Of a stretch of DNA of 33,354 bases, positions 27,847 to 33,354 are shown piece by piece. Every line of letters starts with the position of its first letter. Position 1 is the first letter of the stretch. The position numbers and the translations under genes are program-made. Origin of the DNA: Planctomycetota bacterium (GTDB lineage: Bacteria; Planctomycetota; J058); NCBI GenBank assembly GCA_023954375.1, contig JAMLIC010000081.1, positions 1 through 33,354 on the forward strand. The letters are read 5' to 3'. Below the pieces are notes generated by a model, which was given only the letters and a program-made list of their open reading frames with translations, did not search any database and had not been told where the DNA came from.

Positions 27847-28767
27847 TCAGCCCGGCAGCGCCTCGCGCGCCGCGCGCCACGCCGCCGGCACCCCGCCCTC
27901 GCCGACGTGCAGGGCGACGACGCCGCCCACGATCGCGCAGGTCGTGTCACGGTCGCCGAACGCGCTGACGGTCTGCCACAGCGCCTCCTCGAACGACCCG
28001 CCGAAGCGAGCGACCGCCCACACGCACAGGGGCACGGTGTCGGGCGCCGACACGCGCGACCCGTTGCCCAGGAGCCCGGCCGCGCCGGCGATCGACGTGG
28101 ACGGCCCCAGGGCCAGCGCCCGCTCGAGGCCGTCGCGCGTGGCGCCCGGCGGCGTGCGCTCCATGACCTGGACGACGAAGGCCGCCGGCTCGTCGGCGAA
28201 CGGCCACGCGGGCGCGACCTCGCGCCGGTGGCGCCTGGCCAGGGCGGCGGCGAGGGCGACCGCGATCGCCCCGGCCTGGCCCTCCGGGTGCGCGTGCGTG
28301 ACCTCGGCCGAGCGGCGCGCCTCCTCGGCGACGCGGTCGAGGTCGTCGGCGAAGTAGGCGCCCACCGGCGCGACGCGCATGGCGCCGCCGTTGCCGAGCG
28401 AGCCCTGCCCCTCGAACACGGCCTGCGTCACCGGGCGCCAGGGCGCCCCGCGGGCGATCTCGGCCAGGTAGTGGTGGGCGCCGGCGCCGTAGCCCCGCCG
28501 CGGGTCCTCCATGTAGCGCCGGGCGAAGGCGATGGCCAGCGCGTCCTGGTCGATCTCGCCGCGCGCGTCGAGGACCTCGACGATCGACAGCGCCATGGCC
28601 GTGTCGTCGGTCCACAGCCAGGGCGTCTGCGGGAGGCGGCGGCGGATCAGCAGCTTGCCCGTGAACGGGCGGAAGAAGCACTGCCCGAACGCGTCCCCCA
28701 CGGAGAGCCCCTCGAGCGCCAGGCGGGCGCGGGCGATCCGGTCGGCGTGGTCGTGCGGCAGGTTCAT
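27847..28767 (-). CDS. ADP-ribosylglycohydrolase family protein
   Basis: A 306-aa DraG/ARH-type hydrolase that removes ADP-ribose from proteins or related substrates using two Mg ions. ATG 28767 is preceded by AGGAC. The fold's signatures are all present: LEGLSVGDAFGQ (18-29), the metal-binding W-T-D-D-T at 52-56 in LWTDDTAMAL, GNGGAMRVAPVG, VTHAHPEGQAGAIAVA and the C-terminal metal site AFGDRDTTCAIVGG. Length is typical. No dedicated ADP-ribosyltransferase gene is visible nearby, so substrate is unknown; DraG proper regulates nitrogenase, but no nif genes occur here. The 48 bases upstream separate it from the stop of the RING-like gene on the same strand, so joint transcription is possible. 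Confidence 0.93.
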   Translation of the reverse strand: MNLPHDHADRIARARLALEGLSVGDAFGQCFFRPFTGKLLIRRRLPQTPWLWTDDTAMALSIVEVLDARGEIDQDALAIAFARRYMEDPRRGYGAGAHHYLAEIARGAPWRPVTQAVFEGQGSLGNGGAMRVAPVGAYFADDLDRVAEEARRSAEVTHAHPEGQAGAIAVALAAALARRHRREVAPAWPFADEPAAFVVQVMERTPPGATRDGLERALALGPSTSIAGAAGLLGNGSRVSAPDTVPLCVWAVARFGGSFEEALWQTVSAFGDRDTTCAIVGGVVALHVGEGGVPAAWRAAREALPG

Positions 28768-28815
28768 GGAGGTCCTCGAGGCGTCGCGACCGTGGCGACC
28801 GCCCAGCACTGTCGC

Positions 28816-29496
28816 TCAGCCCTCGAACCGCCGCACGCCGACGCCCTCCAGCAGCACGACCATCTCGTGCTGCCGCTCGCCCTCGCAGGGGATGAGGGGG
28901 CCGACCAGCCTCGTCCAGGGTCGACCACGCACGACCAGACGCACACCGCCCTCGACCAGCCGGAAGCCGGCGATCGAGGGCCAGGCGAGGCGCGCGCCGT
29001 GCCACGCCGGGGAGTGGTCGAACAGGAGGCCCAGGCGGTCGATCAGCACGGGACGGTGCCGGTGGTGGTGGAGGAGCGCCACGAGCGCGAGCGCCGCGAA
29101 CGGCACCACCAGACCCGCCGCCACGACGGAGTAGGCGGCCCAGGGCGGGGCGTCCGGGACCCCGGCGACGACCGCCTCAGCCACCGACAGGAGTCGCTGG
29201 TGCTGGGGGATCGCCGCCGCGAGGACGACCGCGCCCAGGAGCGCGGCGTGCGCCGTCGCGCCGCGCGGGGCGGCCGGGACGAACAACCAGGGCCCCCGCG
29301 CCCGCTCCTCGAGCGTCCAGGCGGGGTGGCTCGGCCGCGCCAGCGCGCAGCCGGGGCGGGCGCAGCCGGAGCCCTCGCAGCCGACGTGGTGGCCCGCGCC
29401 GCAGGCGGCGCACGTGAGGGCCTGCCGCTCGGCGGCGCCCTCGTCCGCCTGGGCCAGCGGCTCCTCGCAGCGGGGGCACGCCTCGGCGTGGCTCAT
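28816..29496 (-). CDS. Membrane protein with N-terminal prokaryotic RING-like zinc domain
   Basis: A 226-aa protein from ATG 29496, overlapping the upstream membrane-protein stop by ATGA. Residues 7-50 hold Cys/His pairs in a RING-like order: C7-P-R-C10, C29-A-A-C32, H36-H37, C40, C45 and C50, resembling the Prok-RING family 1 pattern (CPxC, CxxCxxxHHxxC, GCxxxGC). Two membrane helices follow (~80-96 and ~118-141), then a PH-like beta domain with LLFDHSPAWHGARLAWPSIA. Prokaryotic RING domains are known mainly by prediction and some may work in ubiquitin-like or membrane-remodelling contexts, but the order of ligands equally allows a simple zinc ribbon. Coupling to the upstream polytopic protein suggests a two-component membrane complex. 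Confidence 0.8.
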   Translation of the reverse strand: MSHAEACPRCEEPLAQADEGAAERQALTCAACGAGHHVGCEGSGCARPGCALARPSHPAWTLEERARGPWLFVPAAPRGATAHAALLGAVVLAAAIPQHQRLLSVAEAVVAGVPDAPPWAAYSVVAAGLVVPFAALALVALLHHHRHRPVLIDRLGLLFDHSPAWHGARLAWPSIAGFRLVEGGVRLVVRGRPWTRLVGPLIPCEGERQHEMVVLLEGVGVRRFEG

Positions 29497-30209
29497 GCGT
29501 GCGGCCTCGCCCCGGGCCAGAGCGCCTCGTAGGCCGCGGCGACGGACGCGGCCATCCACGGCGCAGAGAGGGCGGACAGCACCAGGACGACCTCGAAGGG
29601 CGGAACCGTGAAGGTGTGGAAGAGGACGGCCGCCATGGCGACCAGGGACACGACGACCGGCAGCGCGGGGACGATCAGGACGACGAGGATCCCCCACCAC
29701 CGGCCGCGCGTGGCCGTCCAGGAGGCCTGCAGGGCCGCGAGCGCGCCGAGGCCCTTGTCGAGCACGAAGGGCTGCGCGAGCGCGGTCGCCGCGTAGACCA
29801 GGACGCCAGGCAGGACGAGCAGGGCCAGCCCGACCTGCGCGAGGGCGCCGGCGAGCAGCGCCGCCGCCGCGCCCTGCACGAGCGACCCGACGGGGAGCGC
29901 GTCGCGCGCCCGGACCGGCTCGCCGCGCAGCGCCCGGAGCGAGATCCCGTAGAGCCCCAGCCAGCAGAGCGTCGCCAGCAGGACGGCGAACGCCGACAGG
30001 ACCGCCTCGAGGAGGAGCGGCCTCGGGTCCCCCGTGTCGTTCATGACGACCACGCGCGCGGGTCCGGCGCTCATGGCGACCACCCCGGCGCCGAGGAGCA
30101 GGGCGAGGCCGAGCGCCGCCGGTCGCCGGAGCAGGGCGGCCCCGCCGCGCTGGACCGCCGCCAGGCCGCTGAACTCCGCCCCCCACAGCCTCCGCCGCCG
30201 TTCGCGCAT
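29493..30209 (-). CDS. Polytopic membrane protein, 238 aa (DUF975-like topology)
   Basis: A hydrophobic protein with about five or six predicted helices: LGLALLLGAGVVAMSA, the AVLSAFAVLLATLCWLGLYG segment, AAAALLAGALAQVGLALLVLP, the WWGILVVLIVPALPVVVSLV segment and FEVVLVLSALSAPWMAASVA. ATG 30209 is chosen because it follows GGGGGA and starts a basic MRERRRRLWG. An in-frame upstream start at 30305 would add an Arg-rich 32-residue extension with no ribosome-binding site. The layout, with a PGVLVYAATALAQPFVLDKG loop and a later helix pair, recalls DUF975/glycerophosphodiester-type integral membrane domains, but I cannot assign a family. It is translationally coupled to the downstream RING-like gene. 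Confidence 0.75.
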   Translation of the reverse strand: MRERRRRLWGAEFSGLAAVQRGGAALLRRPAALGLALLLGAGVVAMSAGPARVVVMNDTGDPRPLLLEAVLSAFAVLLATLCWLGLYGISLRALRGEPVRARDALPVGSLVQGAAAALLAGALAQVGLALLVLPGVLVYAATALAQPFVLDKGLGALAALQASWTATRGRWWGILVVLIVPALPVVVSLVAMAAVLFHTFTVPPFEVVLVLSALSAPWMAASVAAAYEALWPGARPHA

Positions 30210-30396
30210 GGTCCCCCGCCAGCGGCGCCGATGGTGGCCGCTCGTCGCGCCGCCGGCAAGGGCGCTCAGCCGCGGCCGACGCTGCGCTCGCGGCCGGTCT
30301 GCCATGGGGAGCGCGGGCTCCTGCGGGGGCGGTTCGCGCGGCTTCCGCCCGCAGGCAGGACCCAGGTCGCCATCACGCTCGGACCGGCGATCGCGG

Positions 30397-31560
30397 TCAC
30401 TCCCCTCGCACGACCTCGAACCACAGGACGACGCCCCGCTCCGTGCCCACGAGCAGCGCGCGCCCGTCGGGCGTGAAGGCCAGCGACGAGGGTCGGTCGT
30501 GCACCGCGCTCATGGGGACGCGGTCCACCTGGCGCGGCGCGCCGCCGGTGTCCCACAGGCGCAGCCCCTCGTCGTCGCCGGTGACCAGCAGCCCGCCGTC
30601 GGGGGAGAGCGCCAGGGCCCTGAGCTCCTCGTCCGGGAGGCGCACCTGCCCCACGCTCGCGCCGTCGCGGGCGCGCACGAGGTGCACGACGTGGTGCTCC
30701 CTGAACCCGACCGCGGCCAGCGCCCCGTCGCGCGAGAGCGCCAGCCCGACGCGCCAGCCCTCGCCCTCGTCCTGCCGCCAGCGGTCCTCGTCGCCCACCC
30801 GCAGGCGGACGTGGGCGCTGCGGGTCGCCCCGTCGTACTCGGTGCCCAGCACCACGGACAGGTCGTCCGACACCGCCTCCGGCCGCAGGCCCGGCGGGAG
30901 CGGCGCCGCGCGCCGCTCGCGACCCTCGCGGTCCACGAGGCGCAGCGCCCCGTCGCGCTGCACGACCAGGCCGCCCGCCAGCGGACGCAGGGGCGGCCCC
31001 GCGTCCGCCTCGATGGTCCAGGCGGGCGCATCGGGGCCGGCGTCCCACGCGCACAGCCGGCCGTCCTGGTCCAGCGCCGCCACCCGCTCCCCCTCCACCA
31101 GCGCCAGGCCGGCGATCGCGCGCCCGCTCTCGTAGCCCCGGCGCATCGTGTGGCGACGCTCCAGGCCCCTGTCCGGCAGCCTCCAGACGGCGACGTCCCC
31201 GCGGACGTCACCCGAGACCACGCGCTCCCCGTCCGTGGTCACCTGCAGGACGGCCCCGTCGTGCGGCGTCCCCGGGACGGTGACCGCGCCGCCGTCGAGG
31301 CGCAGCACGGCGACCTCCGAGTGGCGCGCGAGGAGGAGCGTCTCCGCGTCCGCGAACGCCACGCCCGCGAGCGGGGTGTCGCTGACGGGCGCCAGGCCGC
31401 GCACGTGCGCGCCGCTGGCCGCGTCCCACAGGTCCAGGCTGCGGGACCCCTCGCGCCGGGCCACGGTGACCAGCCGGCGGCCGTCGGGCGAGAGCGCGAG
31501 CGCGCTCGGCTGCTCCACCTGGAGCGTGGCCCGCCGCGCCCGCGCGGTCAGGTCCCACAC
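30397..31560 (-). CDS. WD40-like beta-propeller, C-terminal part of an interrupted gene
   Basis: An open frame of 387 aa whose first in-frame start is GTG 31560, in the middle of a propeller blade (VWDLTARARRATLQVE). Further WD40 blades repeat ALALSPDGRRLVT, LDLWDAASG, AVWRLPD, LALSRDGALAAVG, the ALALSPDGGLLVTGDDEG stretch, LRLWDTGG and LAFTPDGRALLVGTERG. No ribosome-binding site or signal peptide precedes the GTG. The upstream frame 31691-32530 ends in the matching first half of the same blade (VALAGDGRTCATADMTG). I conclude that this is the 3' part of one secreted propeller gene split by an insertion, and may not be translated. Without the insertion the protein would be roughly 650 residues. 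Confidence 0.75.
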   Translation of the reverse strand: MWDLTARARRATLQVEQPSALALSPDGRRLVTVARREGSRSLDLWDAASGAHVRGLAPVSDTPLAGVAFADAETLLLARHSEVAVLRLDGGAVTVPGTPHDGAVLQVTTDGERVVSGDVRGDVAVWRLPDRGLERRHTMRRGYESGRAIAGLALVEGERVAALDQDGRLCAWDAGPDAPAWTIEADAGPPLRPLAGGLVVQRDGALRLVDREGRERRAAPLPPGLRPEAVSDDLSVVLGTEYDGATRSAHVRLRVGDEDRWRQDEGEGWRVGLALSRDGALAAVGFREHHVVHLVRARDGASVGQVRLPDEELRALALSPDGGLLVTGDDEGLRLWDTGGAPRQVDRVPMSAVHDRPSSLAFTPDGRALLVGTERGVVLWFEVVRGE

Positions 31561-31569
31561 GCAGAGAGC

Positions 31570-31753
31570 TTGAGAACTCTTCCTCCCGCTGCATGTGCTC
31601 GATCCGCCAAAGCGAGCGATGGGGAGGCGCGGAACGGGCCAAACACCGTCGCCCGGGCACTACGCCGATCGCGCCCCCCTCGCGAGCGCATCACTCATCG
31701 CAGGTCTGAGCTCGAGAGACATCGCGCAGCGATTTCCTCTCGAGCTCAGATGA
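31570..31753. mobile_element. ~184-base insertion splitting the WD40 gene, MITE-like
   Basis: Removing about 184 bases (31570-31753, limits uncertain by a few bases) rejoins the two propeller frames as TADMTG-AL-CVWDLTARA, a normal WD40 blade. The segment holds no transposase or long reading frame. Its two ends are less GC-rich (hand counts 25 and 24 A/T per 60 bases) than the surroundings. Its left side, read on the minus strand, begins with a perfect nested hairpin 3 bases inside. The opposite end finishes TTCTCAA, which recalls the TCAA cleavage site of IS200/IS605 elements, but that is speculation. No long target duplication is visible. A small non-autonomous element is the simplest reading; deletion or recombination scars cannot be excluded. 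Confidence 0.6.
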
Positions 31754-32530
31754 GCCCGTCATGTCGGCGGTGGCGCACGTGCGCCCGTCGCCGGCGAGCG
31801 CGACGAGCGTCACCGGCGCGGCGTGGCCCGCGAGGGTCCCCACGACGGCGCCCGTGGCGACGTCGAGCAGGGCGAGCTCCGCGGCGCCGACGACGAGCGT
31901 CCCACCGTCCGGCGCGAAGGCCAGGGCCTGCGCCGGGAGGCGCCGGACCTCGCGGTCGCCGCGCGCCGCCGGGGCGATCAGGGTCCGGCCGGCACCGCCG
32001 GGGGCGAGGCTCACCACATGCAGGGCCCCGTCGAGGGTGGCCAGGGCGAGCGCTCGCCCGTCCGGGCTCACGGCGAAGGCCGATGGCGGCGCCGGAAGCG
32101 GCGGGAGGTCCAGGCGCCGGCGCACGTCCACGTCCCAGGCGAGGAGCTCCCGGCGGTTGCTACCCACCGGACCGACCAGCGCGACGACCACGCGGCCCGC
32201 CGCGCACGTCTCCAGCGACAGGGCCCGGTCGAACCCGCCGGCCGCCACGCGCTCGAGCGGCGTCCGGAACAGCGTACTCCGGGAGGTCGCGTCCAGCGCG
32301 GCCACCTCGCTGCCGCCCAGGACCACGCGCCCGCCCGCGAAGCGCGCGACCGACGCGCCGCCCAGGGCCGGCTGGAGCCGCCACCCGCCGAGCACGCCGC
32401 GCAGCCGCGTGCGCGACGTGCGCGCCAGGGGACGGGCCTCGGCCGGGAGGTCCGGTCCGCTCTGGGCGCGGCACGGGGCAGCCAGCGTGAGCAGGGCGAG
32501 CACGGCGGGCCAGGGGCCAGGACGGCGCAT
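31691..32530 (-). CDS. Secreted WD40-like protein, N-terminal part of an interrupted gene
   Basis: An open frame of 279 aa. GGAGGTG precedes ATG 32530, which starts a signal peptide, MRRPGPWPAVLALLTLAAPC, cleaved about AQSG. Propeller blades follow: SVARFAGGRVVLGGSEVAAL, FAVSPDGRALALATLDGALH, LAFAPDGGTLVVGAAELALL and VTLVALAGDGRTCATADMTG. After ADMTG the frame enters the inserted element, adding 17 foreign residues (SSELERKSLRD and on) before TGA 31691. The continuation of the propeller is found in another frame at 31560-30397. The truncated product lacks the remaining blades and probably cannot close a propeller. The intact gene would encode a periplasmic or surface propeller protein of unknown ligand. 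Confidence 0.78.
   Translation of the reverse strand: MRRPGPWPAVLALLTLAAPCRAQSGPDLPAEARPLARTSRTRLRGVLGGWRLQPALGGASVARFAGGRVVLGGSEVAALDATSRSTLFRTPLERVAAGGFDRALSLETCAAGRVVVALVGPVGSNRRELLAWDVDVRRRLDLPPLPAPPSAFAVSPDGRALALATLDGALHVVSLAPGGAGRTLIAPAARGDREVRRLPAQALAFAPDGGTLVVGAAELALLDVATGAVVGTLAGHAAPVTLVALAGDGRTCATADMTGSSELERKSLRDVSRAQTCDE
31705..31750. repeat. Nested perfect hairpin within the inserted element
   Basis: A perfect 14-bp inverted repeat, TCTGAGCTCGAGAG at 31705-31718 and its complement at 31737-31750, encloses 18 bases. Inside lies a second stem, ATCGC / GCGAT, with loop GCA. The whole forms one long hairpin with a small asymmetric bulge (AC opposite TTC). Such end-proximal hairpins are typical of Y1-transposase substrates and REP/MITE elements, but can also be terminators. 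No U-run follows on either strand. Confidence 0.9.
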
Positions 32531-32598
32531 CGCGGCACCTCCACCTCGGGAGGCCGCGCATTGGAGCACGACGGCCCCCGCGCTGCCGGTGACCCTCC

Positions 32599-32614
32599 GG
32601 GCGGGTGTGCGCCC
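32599..32614 (-). terminator. Possible short hairpin terminator
   Basis: GGGCG and CGCCC flank a six-base loop, 9 bases after the stop of the small membrane protein at 32623 on the minus strand. The stem is only 5 bp and no T-tract follows, so termination is only a possibility. The rest of the 92-base spacer up to the WD40 start holds that gene's ribosome-binding site. Confidence 0.3.
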
Positions 32615-32622
32615 TCCGACCG

Positions 32623-33021
32623 TCAGTCCATGAGCCAGTCGAGCGTTCCGCCCGGGTCCCAGTCGGCCAGCGCCAGGGCGAGCCAGTAGCCGAGCACCAG
32701 CGACAAGAGGCCGGCGGCGCCGGAGAGCCAGCGACGTCGCCACAGTCGCGCCCCGGCCGCCACGACGCCGACCAGGAGGGCCGTCGGCCACTGTGTGATC
32801 AGCCCCACCGCGATGACCTGCAACCAAGGGAAGGGCCACGGGAGCCCGCCAGGATCATCGACGTACATGCGCGGCCAGTGCCCGAGGTGCATCGACGCCA
32901 GCCACGCCATCTGATGGATCAGCCCGAGCAGCAGCAGCGGGTAGAGGCCGCAGAGCTCCGGCGCCCAGCGCGCCGCCCACGCCGCGCCGTCGCGCGTCGT
33001 GAGCCAGCACGCGCGAGTCAT
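32623..33021 (-). CDS. Small hypothetical membrane protein, 132 aa
   Basis: A 132-aa protein with about three hydrophobic helices: ELCGLYPLLLLGLIHQMAWL, WLQVIAVGLITQWPTALLVG with VVAAGARLWRRR after it, and AAGLLSLVLGYWLALALADW. ATG 33021 is preferred because GGAG lies 9 bases ahead and a soluble, plausible N-terminus (MTRACWLTTRDG) results. ATG 33030 is an alternative. A longer frame reaching 33231 runs through the 13-bp tandem repeat and gives only Gly/Arg/Glu low complexity, so I reject that extension. No family recognised. The gene may be transcribed with the WD40 gene downstream (92 bases). Confidence 0.65.
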   Translation of the reverse strand: MTRACWLTTRDGAAWAARWAPELCGLYPLLLLGLIHQMAWLASMHLGHWPRMYVDDPGGLPWPFPWLQVIAVGLITQWPTALLVGVVAAGARLWRRRWLSGAAGLLSLVLGYWLALALADWDPGGTLDWLMD

Positions 33022-33354
33022 CGGCGCCATCTCCGCGGCGTCCGCGAGGGGCTCGCACCCGCGATCTTCGTCGGTCGCTCCTGTCGATCCCCTCACCACC
33101 CTCTCGCCTCCCTCGCGCCTCCCGTCCTCGCCTCCCGTCCTCGCCTCCTGTCCTCGCCTCCTGTCCTCGCCTCCTGCCTCCTTCCTCCCTCCTCCTTCCG
33201 CCAACCCGCCGACCACGCGCGAGCACACCACGACGGGCGAGGCGCAGCCAGAGCCTCAGGCGAGGGCGAGGAGGGCGAGGCGATGCCGCGCGAAGGCGAG
33301 GGAAGGCGGCCTCCTGGCCGCCGACCGAGCCTGAGCGGTCGGGGGGGGGGGGCG
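33022..33354. other. Gene-poor right edge with repeats and G run
   Basis: About 330 bases without a supported gene. It contains C/T-rich low complexity around a 13-bp tandem repeat (33121-33172), further CCTCCT-rich sequence to about 33200, then GGCGAGG-like purine-rich sequence, and ends in a run of 12 G beginning near 33341. Short frames here encode only biased composition. The terminal G run mirrors the left edge and is likely an assembly artefact. Confidence 0.6.
33121..33172. repeat. 13-bp tandem repeat, four copies
   Basis: Four head-to-tail 13-base units: two of CCCGTCCTCGCCT (33121-33146) then two of CCTGTCCTCGCCT (33147-33172), differing by one C/T change. Partial copies flank both sides. 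Read on the minus strand they lie upstream of the small membrane protein gene. Confidence 0.95.

Noticed and set aside
31563..31753. Group I or group II self-splicing intron in the WD40 gene
   Set aside because: About 184 bases is too short, the minus-strand 5' end lacks GUGYG, and no group I core sequences were recognised. Not fully excluded without folding.
33121..33172. CRISPR array
   Set aside because: The units are 13 bases with no spacers between them, so this is a simple tandem repeat.
33022..33231. Upstream N-terminal extension of the small membrane protein
   Set aside because: The extension is translated from the 13-bp tandem repeat and other low-complexity DNA, and a better start with a ribosome-binding site exists at 33021.

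Overview
The window is about 33 kb of very GC-rich bacterial DNA (hand counts of single 60-base lines give roughly 75-80% GC), densely packed with genes that show strong G/C bias at third codon positions. No rRNA, tRNA, CRISPR array or transposase gene was seen. Several features suggest a planctomycete or a similarly complex soil or aquatic lineage: a membrane-anchored FHA protein with a planctomycete-type single-haem cytochrome domain, three Hanks-type Ser/Thr kinases with extracytoplasmic tails, a DUF11-repeat lipoprotein, and many large secreted or membrane proteins of unknown function. This assignment is inference. Homopolymer G/C runs at both ends look like contig-edge artefacts.

Layout, left to right. 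151-9211: a hypothetical repeat protein (-), the FHA/cytochrome fusion (+), a nitronate monooxygenase-like flavoprotein (-), a DUF11 lipoprotein with a CAG-encoded polyglutamine tract (-), an RluE-type 23S rRNA pseudouridine synthase (+) and a Ser/Thr kinase (-). 9329-14838 (+): a compact five-gene operon in which every junction is a 4-base GTGA or ATGA overlap. It encodes a secreted DUF4920 protein, a 130-aa acidic protein, a YhaN-like SMC/Rad50-type ATPase with membrane segments in mid-protein, a YkgJ cysteine-cluster protein and a MoxR ATPase. 14783-19288 (-): two overlapping kinase genes. The second is separated by an apparent one-base frameshift from a Sel1-like region that was probably its C-terminus.

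19306-21515 (-): a DUF938 methyltransferase, then a two-gene cassette of an AAA/ABC-type ATPase and a 165-aa partner with a TOPRIM-like pattern. The cassette is somewhat lower in GC than its surroundings and is the best candidate here for a little-described defence-like system. 21736-24329 (+): an orphan TreZ (trehalose synthesis) followed by a textbook MntA/HepT (MNT-HEPN) toxin-antitoxin pair. 24388-27843 (+): a 730-aa membrane protein and a secreted protein with faint catalase-like features, both uncharacterised.

27847-33021 (-): an ADP-ribosylglycohydrolase, a two-gene membrane operon with a prokaryotic RING-like zinc domain, a secreted WD40/beta-propeller gene split by an insertion of about 184 bases that carries a nested perfect hairpin, and a small membrane protein. 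The last ~300 bases hold a 13-bp tandem repeat and G-rich sequence without a supported gene.
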